DNA of 64,000 nucleotides from Bisporella sp. PMI_857 (lineage: Eukaryota > Ascomycota > Leotiomycetes > Helotiales > Helotiaceae), in assembly GCA_021307315.1 (NCBI GenBank), contig JAJSPD010000002.1, forward strand, positions 372,001 through 436,000. Direction: 5' to 3'. Position 1 is the first letter of the stretch; every line of letters begins with the position of its first letter. Shown here piece after piece: positions 45,801 to 58,953 of this stretch. The position numbers and the translations under genes are program-made. The notes beneath the pieces were generated by a model, which saw only the letters and a program-made list of their open reading frames with translations, ran no database searches and had not been told where the DNA came from.

Positions 45801-48392
45801 GACCCAAAGAGAATGGTTAGTGGGGCTCCAGCCATGCCTTCGAGAAGCTGGTTGTAGGCATCTTTGGCCTTTCGCTTCTGCAGTGTCCTCACCTCCGTTC
45901 CATAATCCTCAGCAAGGTTGGATGAGAACTCCGGGTGTCTCTTCATTAATTGAGTAAGGTGATTGTCTCGCGCTAGGAACGCCGACAGCTCATTCTTGAT
46001 GCGCTCAGAATCCAACGAGAATTTCGGTTCTCCCTTCTCCTCGTTTGATGGATCCCATCTGTATAGTGGCCAGTATCCCAAATCAACAGCCTTCTTGGTT
46101 TCTTGTAAAACTGTCAATGGTGAGTCACCTTCCTTGAAATATGGGAGATAGGCAACAACGACTGAAGGGCCATTGAACTGGTCTGCTTCGATCATTGCCT
46201 CCAGAACTTGAGTATAAGAGCTATAGACTGCCACAGATGCTACGTAGGCGTTACCGTAATTCATAGCATAAAGCCCAATGTCCTTTTTTCTGCGAGCGGA
46301 ATCGGCTACAGCACGTTCGGAGTAGGGCGTCGAGTCTATGATAAGCATGTTCACATTCTCGCCAGAAGCAATAACATGGTGAACACCAGAATTGGCAAGG
46401 TCGTAAGCCCACGCATCAGACCCAACAAGCCACTGGGACTCCTTCATAAATAATCCTTTCTTGGAAAGAAGGGTCTGCGAAAGGGGCGATCCGTCAGTCT
46501 GAAGGCGCGCCAAGACTTCTTCCGCAATTTCACTTGACTTCTCTTCATCTGCATTCGATACCCATTTTGCTAGCCATGACTTCGGAGCTTCAGTTATGAA
46601 TTCTTTAGAGATTGACGCTTTCTTAACTTCGCCAACAAAACGTTGACGATGTTCCTTTCTAGCCAGAAGGGACCCAAACCCGAACTCGGGGTTGGTTGCG
46701 ACAGTATCCGACACACCAGCGTTCTGTGAATTGATCGCATTCGCCAAGAACAATCTTGAGCCAAAAATTTGATCCAAAATCTTCATGTAAGCGCTTTCAA
46801 CTTTTGGCTGAACCAAGGGCGACGACTTTGGTACAGTTCGGCCTTCGGCATTGCCCAACTCCAGGTTTTGAATTGGTTTCTCGGATCTCAAGTTTTGTAG
46901 CACACCGCGCAACGCCTGCTGAACAGTGTCTGGAGAAATGTAACCCAACTGGTGGCCAACAATTGTCTCAACACCGCCTCCAGGAGATGATTTTAAGGTT
47001 GTCAACAGATCCAAAAGCAAAGGGCCCCATTTGGTGGTCTTTCTTCGGATTTGCTCCAGAACCGCCAGTCTCTTTATTGATTTAGGAATCGTCTCAATGA
47101 GCTTTGCTCCTAACCAAGGTCGGTATAATCTTGCAGTAATAACGCCAACCTTCGCAAATATATCAGTCGGCTTAGCAGCATCTATGGCTTCTGCAAAGGT
47201 TCCAACATCAGTACCAAAGATGAACAATGCGTTTTCAGCATTCGATGGTCCAGAGTATTCGAATGGCGTATAATGACGTCCCACTCTCTGTCTAAGTTGT
47301 GCCCAGATATCTGTCACAAAAGAATATATATCATTGGAAGTGACAGCGCGTACATTCGCCGCCTCAACCGTCGTCGCAGACGAGACACTAGCCTTCCCAT
47401 CAACACTGCTTTCTCGAGGAGAACTTGACGAACCAACTGACGACGTTTTGGAAAGGCTAGCAGTACCGTTGGGCTCGATTGGAGTAGGTACAGTCGCCTC
47501 GACTCCCTCCATTGCCCCAGGTACAGGCGCATTGGAGGGCTCGGTAATGGTAGCGACTCTGCCATCATCCGCATATATACTTGTGCCACCAATCTGAGCA
47601 TTTTGAAACTCGATTACAGCATTCAGTCCCAAAATATCTCTAACCACATCAACATCCTCAAATACAATCTGATGATCTTGTGCCGACGACCCAGCGTGAA
47701 AGAAATGTATTACACCCTTCCCAGACTTGATAGCGAGTGCATGAGCAGTCAATGCAATGTCTTGTGCTTCTTGCAGTGTCTCGGACTGAAGGAAAGTAAA
47801 CCCAGAATTTCGAATTGAGGTGATTGAGGAGTAATCGGGATAATTTGATGGTTGTAGTGAGACGTGGATAACCACCGGGAAGTTGGCTAGTCGGTAAAGA
47901 TGAGGCACGGAAGGAATTAGGATAGAGGAGGATGTGGTAACGGATACCAGCTTGCCATTGCGAATTGGGGCGAAAACTGATAGCAGGGGATCAACATTAT
48001 GTCTAACTGTTTGTATCTGCAGGATACGTGTTAGAGCTCGCATACATCCATATGTGGAGACATTAATATTCATACCTCTGGTACCTTGCTCTCAATTGCA
48101 GCTACCAGGCTTGCATCTGCTCGACTTGCATATCTGTGAAGATGTGAAGAGAATCTAGAGTCTGCGCCGAGAGCAGGCTGTACAGACACAATTACATCGC
48201 TGGAAAGATATGCGATTCGTGCCACTATTCAGACTCAATCGTCAACATAATGCACACTAAAAAAAAAGCAAGGTGTGATTCGGAAAGGGCTTGGGCAGGG
48301 CGGGGTGTTGATGCAAGGGTCTTGTTGATGAAATGCAGTAATATCTTACCAGCTTCTTCCGCAGTGCTAATCTTGAGGGATGCGGAGGCCAT
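42884..48392 (-). CDS. MET5: Sulfite reductase [NADPH] hemoprotein beta subunit (MET5)
   Basis: Five exons (48350-48392, 48076-48224, 45325-48016, 42978-44671, 42884-42913) join in phase to about 1535 residues, the size of fungal Met5. Order: an N-terminal pyruvate-ferredoxin-oxidoreductase-like region (MASASLKISTAEEA, VARIAYLSSDVIVSV, LTAHALAIKSGKGVIHFFHA), a flavodoxin domain (LTILFGSDNGNGESLAKRLG, NFSVFGLGDSHYWP), then sulfite reductase halves (LTTRQTFQFHGVVKG and the siroheme/4Fe-4S cysteines in FPTCGLAMAESE and MTGCPNGCARPW). It reduces sulfite to sulfide for cysteine and methionine synthesis with the Met10 flavoprotein. The 653-bp intron 44672-45324 has good ends (gttagt, ggtag, nearby cactaac) and joins EGLPEEP-T-ITNEDIKLASNY, but is unusually long. 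Confidence 0.93.
44672..45324 (-). other. Unusually long MET5 intron (653 bp) with internal open frames
   Basis: The other MET5 introns are about 59 to 125 bp. The ends are phase-consistent (phase 1 both sides). Inside, on the same strand, lie a 66-codon frame (45100-45300) and a 112-codon frame (44946-45284) without motif, and the zinc-finger-like stretch at 44777-44980. This suggests an insertion into an originally short intron. Confidence 0.7.
44777..44980 (-). pseudogene. Decayed C2H2 (U1-like) zinc-finger reading frame inside MET5 intron
   Basis: A 67-codon stretch open between a TGA (44981-44983) and a TAA (44777-44779), with no ATG. It contains CDLCNSETNKIVKWTRHIAT followed by PKHLRNVE, an exact C-x2-C-x12-H-x5-H finger. 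About 40 residues upstream a second H-x5-H reads HLSGWDHLKNVE, matching the HLRNVE end of the first. Upstream of the TGA the same frame reads CRTSCAF, possibly the damaged cysteine half of that finger. It looks like the remains of a multi-finger gene or element; an alternatively spliced or translated exon is not excluded. Confidence 0.5.
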
Positions 48393-49427
48393 GCTTTCAA
48401 GGTGAAGATTCTCCTTCCGTTGAGAATGAGGAAGGGAGGAAGAAGAATCTTTGACACGATTGAAAAAGAAAAATGCTATGTGGATGGAAGGAATATTTTC
48501 CAAAAGACCTGACCAGAGCGCGAGGCGGTCTTCGGAGGGACCCCCTGGAGATAGATGGGATAGCGTCTTGAGCTGCCACAGCATCCAGCCAACAGGAGCC
48601 AGCAATTACTCAGAATCCCTTGAGTTCAGGGGGGGCAGAGAGCGCGATGGATGAACATGTCGGTGTGGCTATATTGATATGTGGGGAAGCCCCCGAGCCG
48701 GGGAGCTTTTTTCGACTTTTTTGCTCTGGTTCGCTTTGTCATCTGCGAAGTCCAGGCTGATGTGTCTTTAGCTGAGAGCACGCAATTCGATAAATTCACC
48801 CCAACCTGAGCGAGTGCAAATTTACATTGCATATTGCTTGAGAACCTGGTGACATGGACATTCTCTGATGATGAGCAGATTAGCTAGCAAAAGATGGGAT
48901 TAGTGGACACCCCCGTGGAAAATGAAGCCAGAATGTGCAAAGTAACAAACGCCGTTTGAATCTCGAATCCCGGAATATCGCACAAGACCCTAAAGGTTAT
49001 CCAAAGAATGCTAAGCCAGTTTGATTTGAGTAGACAATGGCAAGGGAATCCTCTAGTACCGCTCCTAAATTAAAATTAAAAAAAGGTTCATAGCTATAAG
49101 GTAGTCGTAGCCCAGATAAAATCGGAGAAAGCTAAGAGCTTCCTCCGGGCGTTCCACCTAGTTTATTTTGCTTCTCTGTATCACAACGCTTGATAAGAAC
49201 TGCTCAAACCATGTTCTATTGCTCCTAAAATCATTATATGTATCTACTTGTCCTGACAATCCTTCACCTATCAGCCACTCTAACGGATCCTGGCTTGTGC
49301 ACCAGAAAATGCCAACTCCTTTATTACAGTACATCACCATGCCATGGGATACCCAATTAACGCCACCACAGGTTCCTGCGCTCATCACATAGGATCATAA
49401 CTTTCTAGCTCGTACGCAGTCCATTAT
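48393..49427. other. MET5 upstream region and KEI1 3' flank
   Basis: About 1 kb with the MET5 promoter. Open frames on both strands near 49158-49392 overlap each other and lack motifs. Nothing else recognised. Confidence 0.5.
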
Positions 49428-50354
49428 TTATAGCTTCCCAGCAACGAGGTTAGCTGGTGGCTTAGAAGGTCCAGTTCCACTTCGAGCCCTTCGTTCTCTT
49501 TCATAAGTGCCTGGAGGCCCGCCAGCTGTCTTTGAAGCCTTGAATCTTCCATCCAGGCCTTTCGCCCATGCATTGTCGGCTTGGCCACCAAGCCAGTAGT
49601 TTTCTCCCATTGAGACCATGATTCTACCAAGCTTACCCTTCCATCCCTCACCACCAGGCGATCCTACTGCGAACGGATTTTCCGCAATTGGCTCCCCAGA
49701 ACCATCAGTATTCAAGTGCAACTTTGTTGAAGAGTGAGAATAGATATGTTGTCGGAGAACTTGTCGCGCATATGCCATTATTACGACAATGAAATATAAT
49801 CGAATCAGCGTAAATCCTGCCACAATCATAATGCTGGGTATCGTCTCCTCAATCCCTACCGCGTGTCCTAAGCTTGGATTCGCTGCGCTAGCTCCAGCTG
49901 TACCAGCTGTTGCGAACGGCACAGCTTCTTGTCCGGCTCCTGCGGGTGTGGTAATTACTCCCACCTTGCTCACGTTGAATTTCGGGTTTGTAAAACCAGC
50001 TGTGTCTCCAATTGTGCTACTCCCGGGAGCACCATTAGGAATATCCCTGTTTGCACCATCTGCACTGACTGCAAGAAGCCATGTTACTGCGAAAGCGGAT
50101 GTGAAAGCAGTGTTTATTATCGTATCAAAGAGGTAGAACCAAGCCAATAATAGGTTTTGAAAAGGACTTTGCTTGCGAATATGGGGCATAAGGTAGGCGA
50201 GAAGGATGAGGGCGGCGACGCTATAAATATACATCGAAAATTGTAAAGGTGAGAGCTTGAGCCCGGTAAGGACTGCGAGCAGCCCAAAGAAACCTGTTAC
50301 TTTGTTGAAAATCATGCTGAGAGATATCATTTCCGTTCCAGTTCGAAGGCTCAT
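49428..50354 (-). CDS. KEI1: Inositol phosphorylceramide synthase regulatory subunit Kei1
   Basis: A single exon of 308 residues. The N-terminus MSLRTGTEMISLSMIFNKVT, GFFGLLAVLTGLKLSPLQFS and MYIYSVAALILLAYLMPHIR are the conserved Kei1 start. About four membrane helices are visible (around residues 10-30, 38-58, 75-95 and one near IPSIMIVAGFTLIRLYFIVV). A loop rich in Gly/Ala/Thr lies between helices 3 and 4, and the C-terminal cytosolic tail (GWKGKLGRIMVSMGENYWLG) is typical of filamentous fungi. Kei1 pairs with the catalytic subunit Aur1 in the Golgi to make inositol phosphorylceramide and is a Kex2 substrate in yeast. It is longer than yeast Kei1 because of the loop and tail. Confidence 0.87.
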   Translation of the reverse strand: MSLRTGTEMISLSMIFNKVTGFFGLLAVLTGLKLSPLQFSMYIYSVAALILLAYLMPHIRKQSPFQNLLLAWFYLFDTIINTAFTSAFAVTWLLAVSADGANRDIPNGAPGSSTIGDTAGFTNPKFNVSKVGVITTPAGAGQEAVPFATAGTAGASAANPSLGHAVGIEETIPSIMIVAGFTLIRLYFIVVIMAYARQVLRQHIYSHSSTKLHLNTDGSGEPIAENPFAVGSPGGEGWKGKLGRIMVSMGENYWLGGQADNAWAKGLDGRFKASKTAGGPPGTYERERRARSGTGPSKPPANLVAGKL

Positions 50355-51089
50355 GATGTAGAGGAAGGTCTACCAAATATGTCAGCTTGTTGGATTGCTA
50401 TGTGTAGTTATTTTCTGCGCCAAATGCGACTCGTAATGTCGTCTCGACCCCTATATTAAAAGTTTGTAGGGAGGGAGTAGCATACCCTCGGACGCGGAAC
50501 ACGGAGCCATCTCTGTATTAAAGCCATGTTGAGGTTTATAACACAGTTGGCACTTCACGAATGTTTGAAGAGTCGTTGTGTCGATGATGGCGGAAGTCAG
50601 GTTGGTCGCGATGCTCTCGTAAGAGGCTGAGCGTTTCGGGATGGGCGGAAATGGAAATGCTTGGCCTTTTCGGCAATTTATTGGCTGAAAGTCCCGATCA
50701 AGCAAATTGATCACCAAGGAACTTGAATGCGGCAACAGCATACCAGGGAGGGCTTTCAGATTTTCAATTTCAGAAATATAACAGACCTCAAAAATATTAC
50801 CTAGGTACATTTGTGCTAGATGTAGGTATCGGGCTGGGATTCTATAACCCTTGAAAATTCACTCAAAGCCTTTCAGGAAGGTAAATGAGACTGGCTCAAT
50901 TTAGGGTCACAGCTAGATACATCAAGCATGTTATCTCAACTGCTTACCTAGATAAGGAAGCCATTATAGGTGCTTGACCATGTAAGAAGGCACAATGTCT
51001 TGCATATAAGAAGTATAGAAATCGCAATAATCCAGCGTAAAATGCATCCCTTTCGTATGTATTTAAGGCCAGAGGGAGTGCTTGCCCAT
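50355..51089. other. Intergenic between KEI1 and NOP53
   Basis: Promoter of KEI1 and 3' flank of NOP53. A minus-strand frame at 50451-50810 (119 codons) has no recognisable motif. Confidence 0.5.
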
Positions 51090-52461
51090 CTAATGCAACA
51101 TGAAGTCCTTGTGCGTCCACTTCTCCGTAGCTTTCCTCTTCGCCTTCTTAGCAAAACTAATATGTCTTCTACTCTCAATTTTCCCACGCACCAACAGACT
51201 TCTGTACCTATCTTTCAGCAGATTGCCTTCAGGCCTCAACAAGCGTAAAGAATCTTGTAGCTCATCTGGAAGGACCAGTTCAAGATCTCTCTCCGGCAGT
51301 GCAATTTTGCCCAACTTCCGTCGTCGCAACTCGAGATCATCACCTGAGCTACTCTCATCGCTTTCTTGAGTCGCTAGGGCAAGTTGACGAGCCTGTTCGC
51401 CTTCAGCAACTTCCTTAGCAATCTTCTTGACGCGCATGGCCTGCTCATCACGCTTCTTCATTTGCGCAGCCATCTTCGCCTTACGCTCCTCTTCCTTGCG
51501 GCGCTTTATCTTATTTCTCTGGACTTGCGTCTTTCGCTCGGGTCTCTTAACATTGAGCTTCACTTCCTCAACACCGCTCTCGAATCCATCCCAATCCGTG
51601 TCCTCGTCCCATTCCGACATATCTGCTCGAGCTTCCGCTGCTTCCGCTTCCACTGCTGACTTAGCCGCCGCTTCCAGCTTGACTCGCTCTGCCTCTGCAT
51701 CAGCTAGCCGCTTCTTCTCAGCGGCAAGTTCCCGCTCTCCTTCAGCAGTTAAACGCTCTTCATAATCTGTAAACTGTGGATTATAGCTGAAGCCACCTTC
51801 TGGTCTCTTAACAGCTGGTATCTCTTTTCCGTTTGCCGCGAGGGAGATTGGTTTTTCTTGCAAAGTTTTTGGAGCGACAGTCTTCCGTACTTTCTCGAGA
51901 AAAGAGAAGTTGGGATCCTGGGTCGCTTCGCGAATAGCTTGTTTCTCATCCCACGGATCATATGATGCTTCTGTAACTTCCACTAAAGACTTGTCATGCT
52001 TTCCATCTGCGATTTTTCGTAGACGTGTCAGCTCCTTGTGTGAAACGTACCCCGTTCGTTGACGCTTGGGGTCAACTATGCCATCCGTAGTCCCTACACC
52101 AGGTCTCTTTTTCGAGGATACAGAAGGCACTGCAGATCTCTGGGCAATAATTTCGTCAGCTTTTAGAGGCTTGGAGCCTTTTAAGACCTTTCTTTGTATG
52201 CTAGCATCTCCAGTCGTATCTAAAGTGAACAGTTCCGCGGAATTCTTTTCGGCAATTATTCCTCTACAGCTGGTCAGTCATTGTATTTCCACATCGAATG
52301 CTTTCCTACCCCTTGATCACTTCATCGCGCACTTCCTCGAGACCCTGTTGGATGGCCGTAACATCGACGTTCTTTCTCCATGCTTTCTTGCCTTTCCTAG
52401 ATGGCTGCTTATGTTGCTGAGGGGCTCCAGGAGCTACTGTTACCGGCTTTATTAAAGGCAT
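51090..52461 (-). CDS. NOP53: Ribosome biogenesis protein Nop53 (GLTSCR2/PICT1)
   Basis: Exon 1 (52310-52461) and exon 2 (51090-52263) are joined in phase over a 46-bp intron, giving about 441 residues. The start MPLIKPVTVAPGAPQQHKQP and SRKGKKAWRKNVDVTAIQQG is the conserved N-terminal motif that recruits the exosome helicase Mtr4 via an arch-interaction motif (here inferred from ELFTLDTTGD). A long Lys/Glu-rich, coiled-coil-like middle follows. The C-terminus RYRSLLVRGKIESRRHISFA with KKAKRKATEKWTHKDFMLH is diagnostic. Nop53 acts in 60S assembly and 7S rRNA processing in the nucleolus, the same pathway as the exosome subunit MTR3 at the left edge. Confidence 0.9.
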
Positions 52462-52770
52462 TCTCGTTGATTCGAATTAGCGGTACAGAAATCTGTTGCG
52501 GGGTGCTTGACACCTGGTTGATCCAAGAATTGAATGTTAAAATTTCTAAAATATCTTATCGGGGGTTTATCGCTTCCGGTGCCGATTGGCTGCCTGGCTA
52601 TATACGACCAGGGTCATGTCACCCCTAGCGCAATTGCAAAGCCCCAAATGATCAAGGTGGCTCTCCTGAACTTTTAACTTCTTGATTCTTTGTCACTACT
52701 TTACTCAAACAACTTCTAAACAAGATCGTCATAACCTGTAATTCTGATCTTTGCTTTCATACATCTGAAG
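52462..52770. promoter_or_regulatory. Divergent promoter region NOP53 / YPT6
   Basis: 309 bp separating two diverging start codons; both promoters must lie here. No site assigned. Confidence 0.5.
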
Positions 52771-53659
<889 letters not shown>

Positions 53660-54270
53660 AATTTAATGGAAGTAATTCTCTTCTTGATATGGGTTAGGGC
53701 AGACTTTCAACGGTATGGGGCATAGCGTTCAGCGATTTAGCATTGTACCATATTTTGAAAACACATTGGCTTAGCGTTGTAATGTATTAATAATGATGAA
53801 TCTGACTGCGTGCCCTGGCCTCTTTTCCTAATATCATGCCAAGGGCAAGGCGCACAGGAGCCTAGCACTTGCGCAAGGAGGATTTTTGATAATATATATA
53901 TCAGAGTGGAGAGGCTCTGAGCGGGAAAACGTGACCTACCCTATGAGTGCGGGAACTATGTTGAAATGTGTTAGTAGCCGAACGAGCTGTATAACACGGT
54001 ATATATGATGAATAAACTTGATGACAAGCTTTCCTTTCGTACGTGTAAGATTCATGCTTGGGCGAATTGCGAGGCACGGATGCAAGTCTCTAAAGTTGTT
54101 ATTGATCAATGCTTTACTACCGCTGGTTCTCTTCCTTCTATAGCGTTTTATCCAGCTGAACTCGCTGCCACTTTACAAGCCATGAGAAACATAACAAGCT
54201 ACCAATATCTTAATGATCCGGAAGAAGCCATATCCTACCGGCTTCATCTATTTCCCCACAGCTAAGTTAT
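53660..54270. other. Convergent 3' flanks
   Basis: 611 bp between YPT6 and NDE1 stops. An 86-codon frame at 54005-54265 (+) has no recognisable motif. Confidence 0.5.
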
Positions 54271-56537
54271 TTACCAATTCATAACGTCTACAACACAGTT
54301 AGTTGAGAATGTCTGCACACTATAAAATATCGCAAGCTTACCTCTTCCAAATAATGTTCTCTTCGCCCAATCCATTGCCAGTAGAACTCTCGTCCGTAAG
54401 CTAACACTTTGTGCAAAGTATACTCCTCTCCATGCGTAAACTGCCCATAGTCCTCCAGTCACGCTCCATCCACCACCAAGATCAAAAACCGCCGAGTTTC
54501 CAATGTATGCCAAGCTACCCAGGTGATGGTATTCGAATGCCTTATATACAGCCTCGTCCAAATCACCATCTCTTACGTCATTTACCTGCAATCCTGGAAG
54601 AGCCTCGGCCATTTTGTTGAATTTGTGGCCAAGATATTGACCCTGCTGATGAGCGCGTTGGGCTGTAGCTGGCAAGGAGGTAAGTTTGCTGTCAATCTGC
54701 ATTAAAAGCTCTCTAAGTTCTCCAAAATCTAGTGTGCCAGATTGATCCTTATCATAAGAGGCAAAGAGCTTATCTAAGCGCTTTAGGTGGTCTGTAGCTT
54801 GAGGAAACCGCTTCCGTACTTTCTGAGCTACATCACGCCACTCCTTGAAAGAGATGTGCACGTTTTCGGGATCTTTCCCTTTCTCCCAGGCAAGAGTGCG
54901 AACGAAGGTAACAATGTGGTCAGCAACGTTATTTTGTACTGTGGCACAATCCCCAATGGCATACACGTCTCCTAGTGGTGTACCGTTTAATCGAAGATGT
55001 GTGTCTGTTTCGAGAGCATGTGTGTTTCTTTGGGTGTCGCCAAGGGCAGCAGATATAAGTTTACAGAATTCTGTCTGAGAGACACCAGTGCTCCAGAGAC
55101 AGAAACCCATGGGCAACTCTTTTGTGACTGTCTCCCCGTTTTCTCCTTTTTGCGTGAACAAGATCTTGTCTGGTTGCACCTCCTTAACCCTAGAATTAGT
55201 GAGGATCTCGACCTGATCGCGCGAGAATCTATCTTCTGCATATTTTGATACGGCCTCATCGTAAGTGTTAAGAATATGGCCTCTGCTCTGAATCAAGTGC
55301 ACAGATATCTCGTTCCGAAGAATCTTGGGGAAATGTGCTGTAAGGTCCTCATTTAGCAGATCGAAAAGTTCAGCCGCCTAAAATATCACATTAGCATGAG
55401 AGCATATAACGCAACTTCTGAATCATGGTTCATGCAAGCGAAAGCTTCACTCAATCTAGATTGAAAGGCAAGACATTTCAAACATTATAAGCACCAGTTC
55501 TTGGAAGCGACAACGTCACTTACGAATTCAACTCCGGTAGGGCCGCCGCCGCTAACCACGAATGAGAGTAATCTCCTTCGCTCTTCATCCGGTGTGGTAG
55601 GCAAGCAAGCATATTCAAGATTTGTCAAAATATGGTTCCTGATCTTTTGTGCATCATCGATATCCTTCAAAAAATGGCAGTTCTCTAAGCCCTTAACTCC
55701 ATGGGGGTTCGTGGTTGACCCTACTCCAATGACAAGCTTGTCGTAGGGTAGATAAAATCGAACTTCATTTCCATTGGAATCCCTTTGAGAGCACTCGACC
55801 AGCTTCTCAGAAAATTCTATATCTTCGGCAGTCGCTCTCATGAAATGACCTCTAACCCGGGTCACGATCCGTCTTATAGGCTCAACCAAGGATCTGAATT
55901 CCAATGTTCCGACTGTAGCTGAAGGTAACATCGGGGTGAAGAGGAAGTAGTTCGTTGGGGAAACTACCGTAATATGAAAGTTGTCAGGGTTCAATGTTTT
56001 CAGAAGCGCAACACTGCCCCAACCACCTCCTAGAATAACAAGTTTAGGCTTATTCTTCTTCTCCTGCATCTCAGGGCTGTCATCGTCATCAATTTGTACT
56101 TCTGCTATCGGCAGGTTCTTGGGTCCCCCTCTTCTCGGGCTCAATGCCATCTCCGAAACCTGTATTTCTGCCCGCGTTGGCTCCTCACGATATGTGGTTG
56201 CATCGTACAGGAAGAAAGCTATCACTCCTGCTCCTAGCACTAAAATTGACCCTCCGAATAAGGCAGCAGATCGATAGAAAAAATTAAGGGCTCTTGATCG
56301 ATGCTGTGGCAGAGGTTTGCCTGATACAGCTCGTCGAATTTCGTAGGGAAGGAGCCTACCATGTTGTACCTGGCAGGATAATAGGTTCGTTCGCCATTGA
56401 TGCGTGTGATACGTTCGTGCTTGTAACAAATGCCGCGAAACATTGCTTTTCCTGGAAAGCCCAGCTAGGCATCTTTGAGCACAAGCTTCATTGAGTCCAA
56501 ATCGCGCAGCAGGCGCTTTGTGAAGCCGCCGAAGCAT
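54271..56537 (-). CDS. NDE1: External alternative NADH dehydrogenase with EF-hand (NDE type)
   Basis: Three exons (55524-56537, 54342-55377, 54271-54287) give about 688 residues. The N-terminus is basic and Arg-rich (mitochondrial presequence), followed by one membrane helix (GSILVLGAGVIAFFLYDA). First Rossmann motif: LVILGGGWGSVALLKTL; second: FVVSGGGPTGVEF. A calcium-binding EF-hand loop is visible as DKDQSGTLDFGE, as in Ca-dependent external dehydrogenases (Neurospora NDE-1). The end SLAYIGNSAVFD and LLAMDWAKRTLFGR fits the membrane-anchoring C-terminus; the last exon of 17 bp completes it as DVMNW. It oxidises cytosolic NADH and reduces ubiquinone without proton pumping. Confidence 0.92.
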
Positions 56538-57204
56538 TGTATATATAATTCTCGTGGTCTCTAATACTTGGGGGTTAAATCATATTCGCTGAACTTCAAA
56601 TCGTGTTCTAGGAGTAAACCAAGAGTGGATTGATCTTATATGCGACTGTGAATTAGAGTAAAAAATCCCGCCCAGGCCGAAGACAGCTTGTACTCATCTA
56701 CGTCAGTTCTCCTGTAGAGTGGATCCTCAACCTGGGCGATCAGGGGTGGATCGCCAGCTCTACTTGGAAAATGGCAACAAGTACAGTTACAGTAATGAAT
56801 AATAGAATCTGCTTTCTAGCTGATTAAATATGTTAGTTCCATAAATTGATCAGCAAAACTTGTGCAAAATAATTATTATATTCTGATTTAAGTTTCTGTG
56901 TCTTTTAGATTCTGGACGAGCTAGCGAACGTTATGTCAACTACTAGGTAACAATGGGTTCGAGAGCCTGTGACGATCAGCGCTTGAGGAGGCATGTAAAG
57001 CATGCAAATTATGGTAAATGCTATTCCAGTGATGTTGGCTGCATACCGAGACTTCGCTTGAATGATCAGGTTATCAATAATACAAAAATTTATGCAATAG
57101 CCGATGAGGCTTGCAACCCGATATCTAATAGCCAACGCCCGTAACCCTTCCGCCACTGTGGTAATATACAGATGTAACGCCGCTGCTCAGACCCTAATGC
57201 AAGT
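56538..57204. other. Intergenic, nothing recognised
   Basis: 667 bp upstream of NDE1 and downstream of GID8. AT-rich in part; overlapping short frames lack motifs. Confidence 0.5.
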
Positions 57205-58067
57205 TCATGTAATCATAGGCTCATGTCCATTCGTATCATTATTCTCCATGTCCAAGCCAAGCTCCAACCGCGCCGGCAGGTCTTTCTTGTTCTCGCGCGC
57301 AGTATTTTCAGCCCAGGCCCGAAGACGAACTAAATTTCGAATAGCGGCATCGCGTCTTTGGTTCTGGCACGTCAATATTGCCTTGTTTACCCGATCTGCG
57401 ACGGACCGTCGTAGATCAGGATGTAAGAGGGCAGCTAGAGGAGGGTCAAGCTTATCATTCGGAAATATGAGTAATGCCATGGTTCTTTCAAGATCTTCCA
57501 AAAATTCTGGTTGGGTCGGAGCTCGTGGCGCTAATTCAGCAGTCGCAAACTTCAAGGCTGGCGTTATGTCGCCACCAGGGGTGGAGTTGCACTTCCGAAT
57601 AAGCTCTACCAATTGCAGCCGAAGAAGAGCAAAATGTAGAGATGGATTTTTGTCAAGAACCTGGTTAATATGTTAGAAGCCGGAGTACACAAGATTCGTT
57701 TGAAGAATTTAGTTTTGTGATGTTGCTCATACTGAGGACTGAAGTATGGTAATTTTTCTCATCAACAACCCGAAGGCTATATGAGTGGTGCATGAACTTG
57801 TTTAATCATAGCAGTATAGTAGAATGTAGAGTGAAATAGCCCACTGACCTGCGGTTCTAGTTCATTCAGCGCTACAATAGCATCTTGTATGTTTCCCAAA
57901 TGTATAGCATGCTGAATTTTCTGCCGTGCTTTAACCGATTCACCTTCTTGATTTGGTCGAAGATTGGCTTCCTTTGAGAACTTTGCTGCAGCTGACGGGT
58001 ACCCTTCAGTCGTGAGGTAATCCAAGATGAGAGCGTTAATATCGCTATTGAGGTGTTGGTCAGCCAT
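57205..58067 (-). CDS. GID8: GID complex subunit 8 (LisH-CTLH-CRA protein)
   Basis: Exons 57849-58067 and 57205-57660 are joined in phase 0 to 224 residues. The LisH motif (DINALILDYLTTEGYPSAAA) is followed by CTLH (RQKIQHAIHLGNIQDAIVAL) and a CRA region (ALLRLQLVELIR, ALKFATAELAPRA). This order and length match Gid8, part of the GID/CTLH E3 ubiquitin ligase that degrades gluconeogenic enzymes in yeast. The intron of 188 bp is longer than average but has good ends (gtcagt, accag). Chosen start is MADQHLNSDINAL at 58067; an ATG four codons upstream is in frame. Confidence 0.87.
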
Positions 58068-58953
58068 TGTAAACTTCAACCTTGCACCAAACTGCGTTTT
58101 AAATCAATGTTATGTTGATACTATATCAGATAAACAACTAAATTTGTTCTCCGCATGCGTAATTTTTAGGAGAGATTCCCAGTTGATAAAAGTCATCATG
58201 TAGAACCTGCCAGAACAAAGCTTGATAAAGAAAGCTACCATTGTCTGGCATAAAATCGAAGGCGCCCAGAGTCAGAAATTTACCTTTTTATTGGTTTGAC
58301 AACCTCGACTCGGGCCTCAAAAGAGTGCCTGGAAGGGGTGGTAGTTGATGCCGTTGAAGAGGTCTAGGAATGATTGTCAGCCTCAAATTCAGTGGGTGCA
58401 AAGCATTCAAAGCCAACCATATCTTGCCACAAGACCGGTCATCTATCCTCCATGTGAATCTTGATGCTGTCGGCAGGCTTGAGTGTCCCGCACTATCACC
58501 GTTAGATTCGAGAAATTTTGAGGATGCTGTTTGGTGCTGTGATGTTGAGAGATTGAGAAATGTGGTCAAGCTTTGGTGCAAAAATAGAGGAGCCTTGCCT
58601 TATGTAGACTAGTGCGGCTACTCAGGCGAACTCCTAACTAAGTACCATGAACTCTAAGATGAGGCTAAGGCTAGCACTGTATAATATATATAGACCCAGC
58701 AGGAAGCAGAGGATGGCTTGCGGAGGCTTCATTCTTTCTCATCGCTTTGTATCCATGTTGTTTTGGTGAATGAGAGGCAGGGTGATCTAAGGTCGTGTTC
58801 TCTACAGGGTATACCAAATATCTGAACCGAGCAATTGCTCAAAGCCAGCTGACCTGGATTCTAGTAACCAGTCGAATTTTGGATTTGTAGATACGGAGAA
58901 ATATTGGCGTGATCCTTCAGTCAGATCAAGTCAAGCAGCAGGGTTCAGTCGAT
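58068..58953. promoter_or_regulatory. Divergent upstream region GID8 / URK1
   Basis: 886 bp. Antisense short frames (58288-58581, -; 58370-58612, +) have no recognisable motif. Both promoters must lie here. Confidence 0.4.

Noticed and set aside
49158..49392. Overlapping frames on both strands downstream of MET5's promoter
   Set aside because: Complementary shadows of each other, no motif, no neighbour to splice to.
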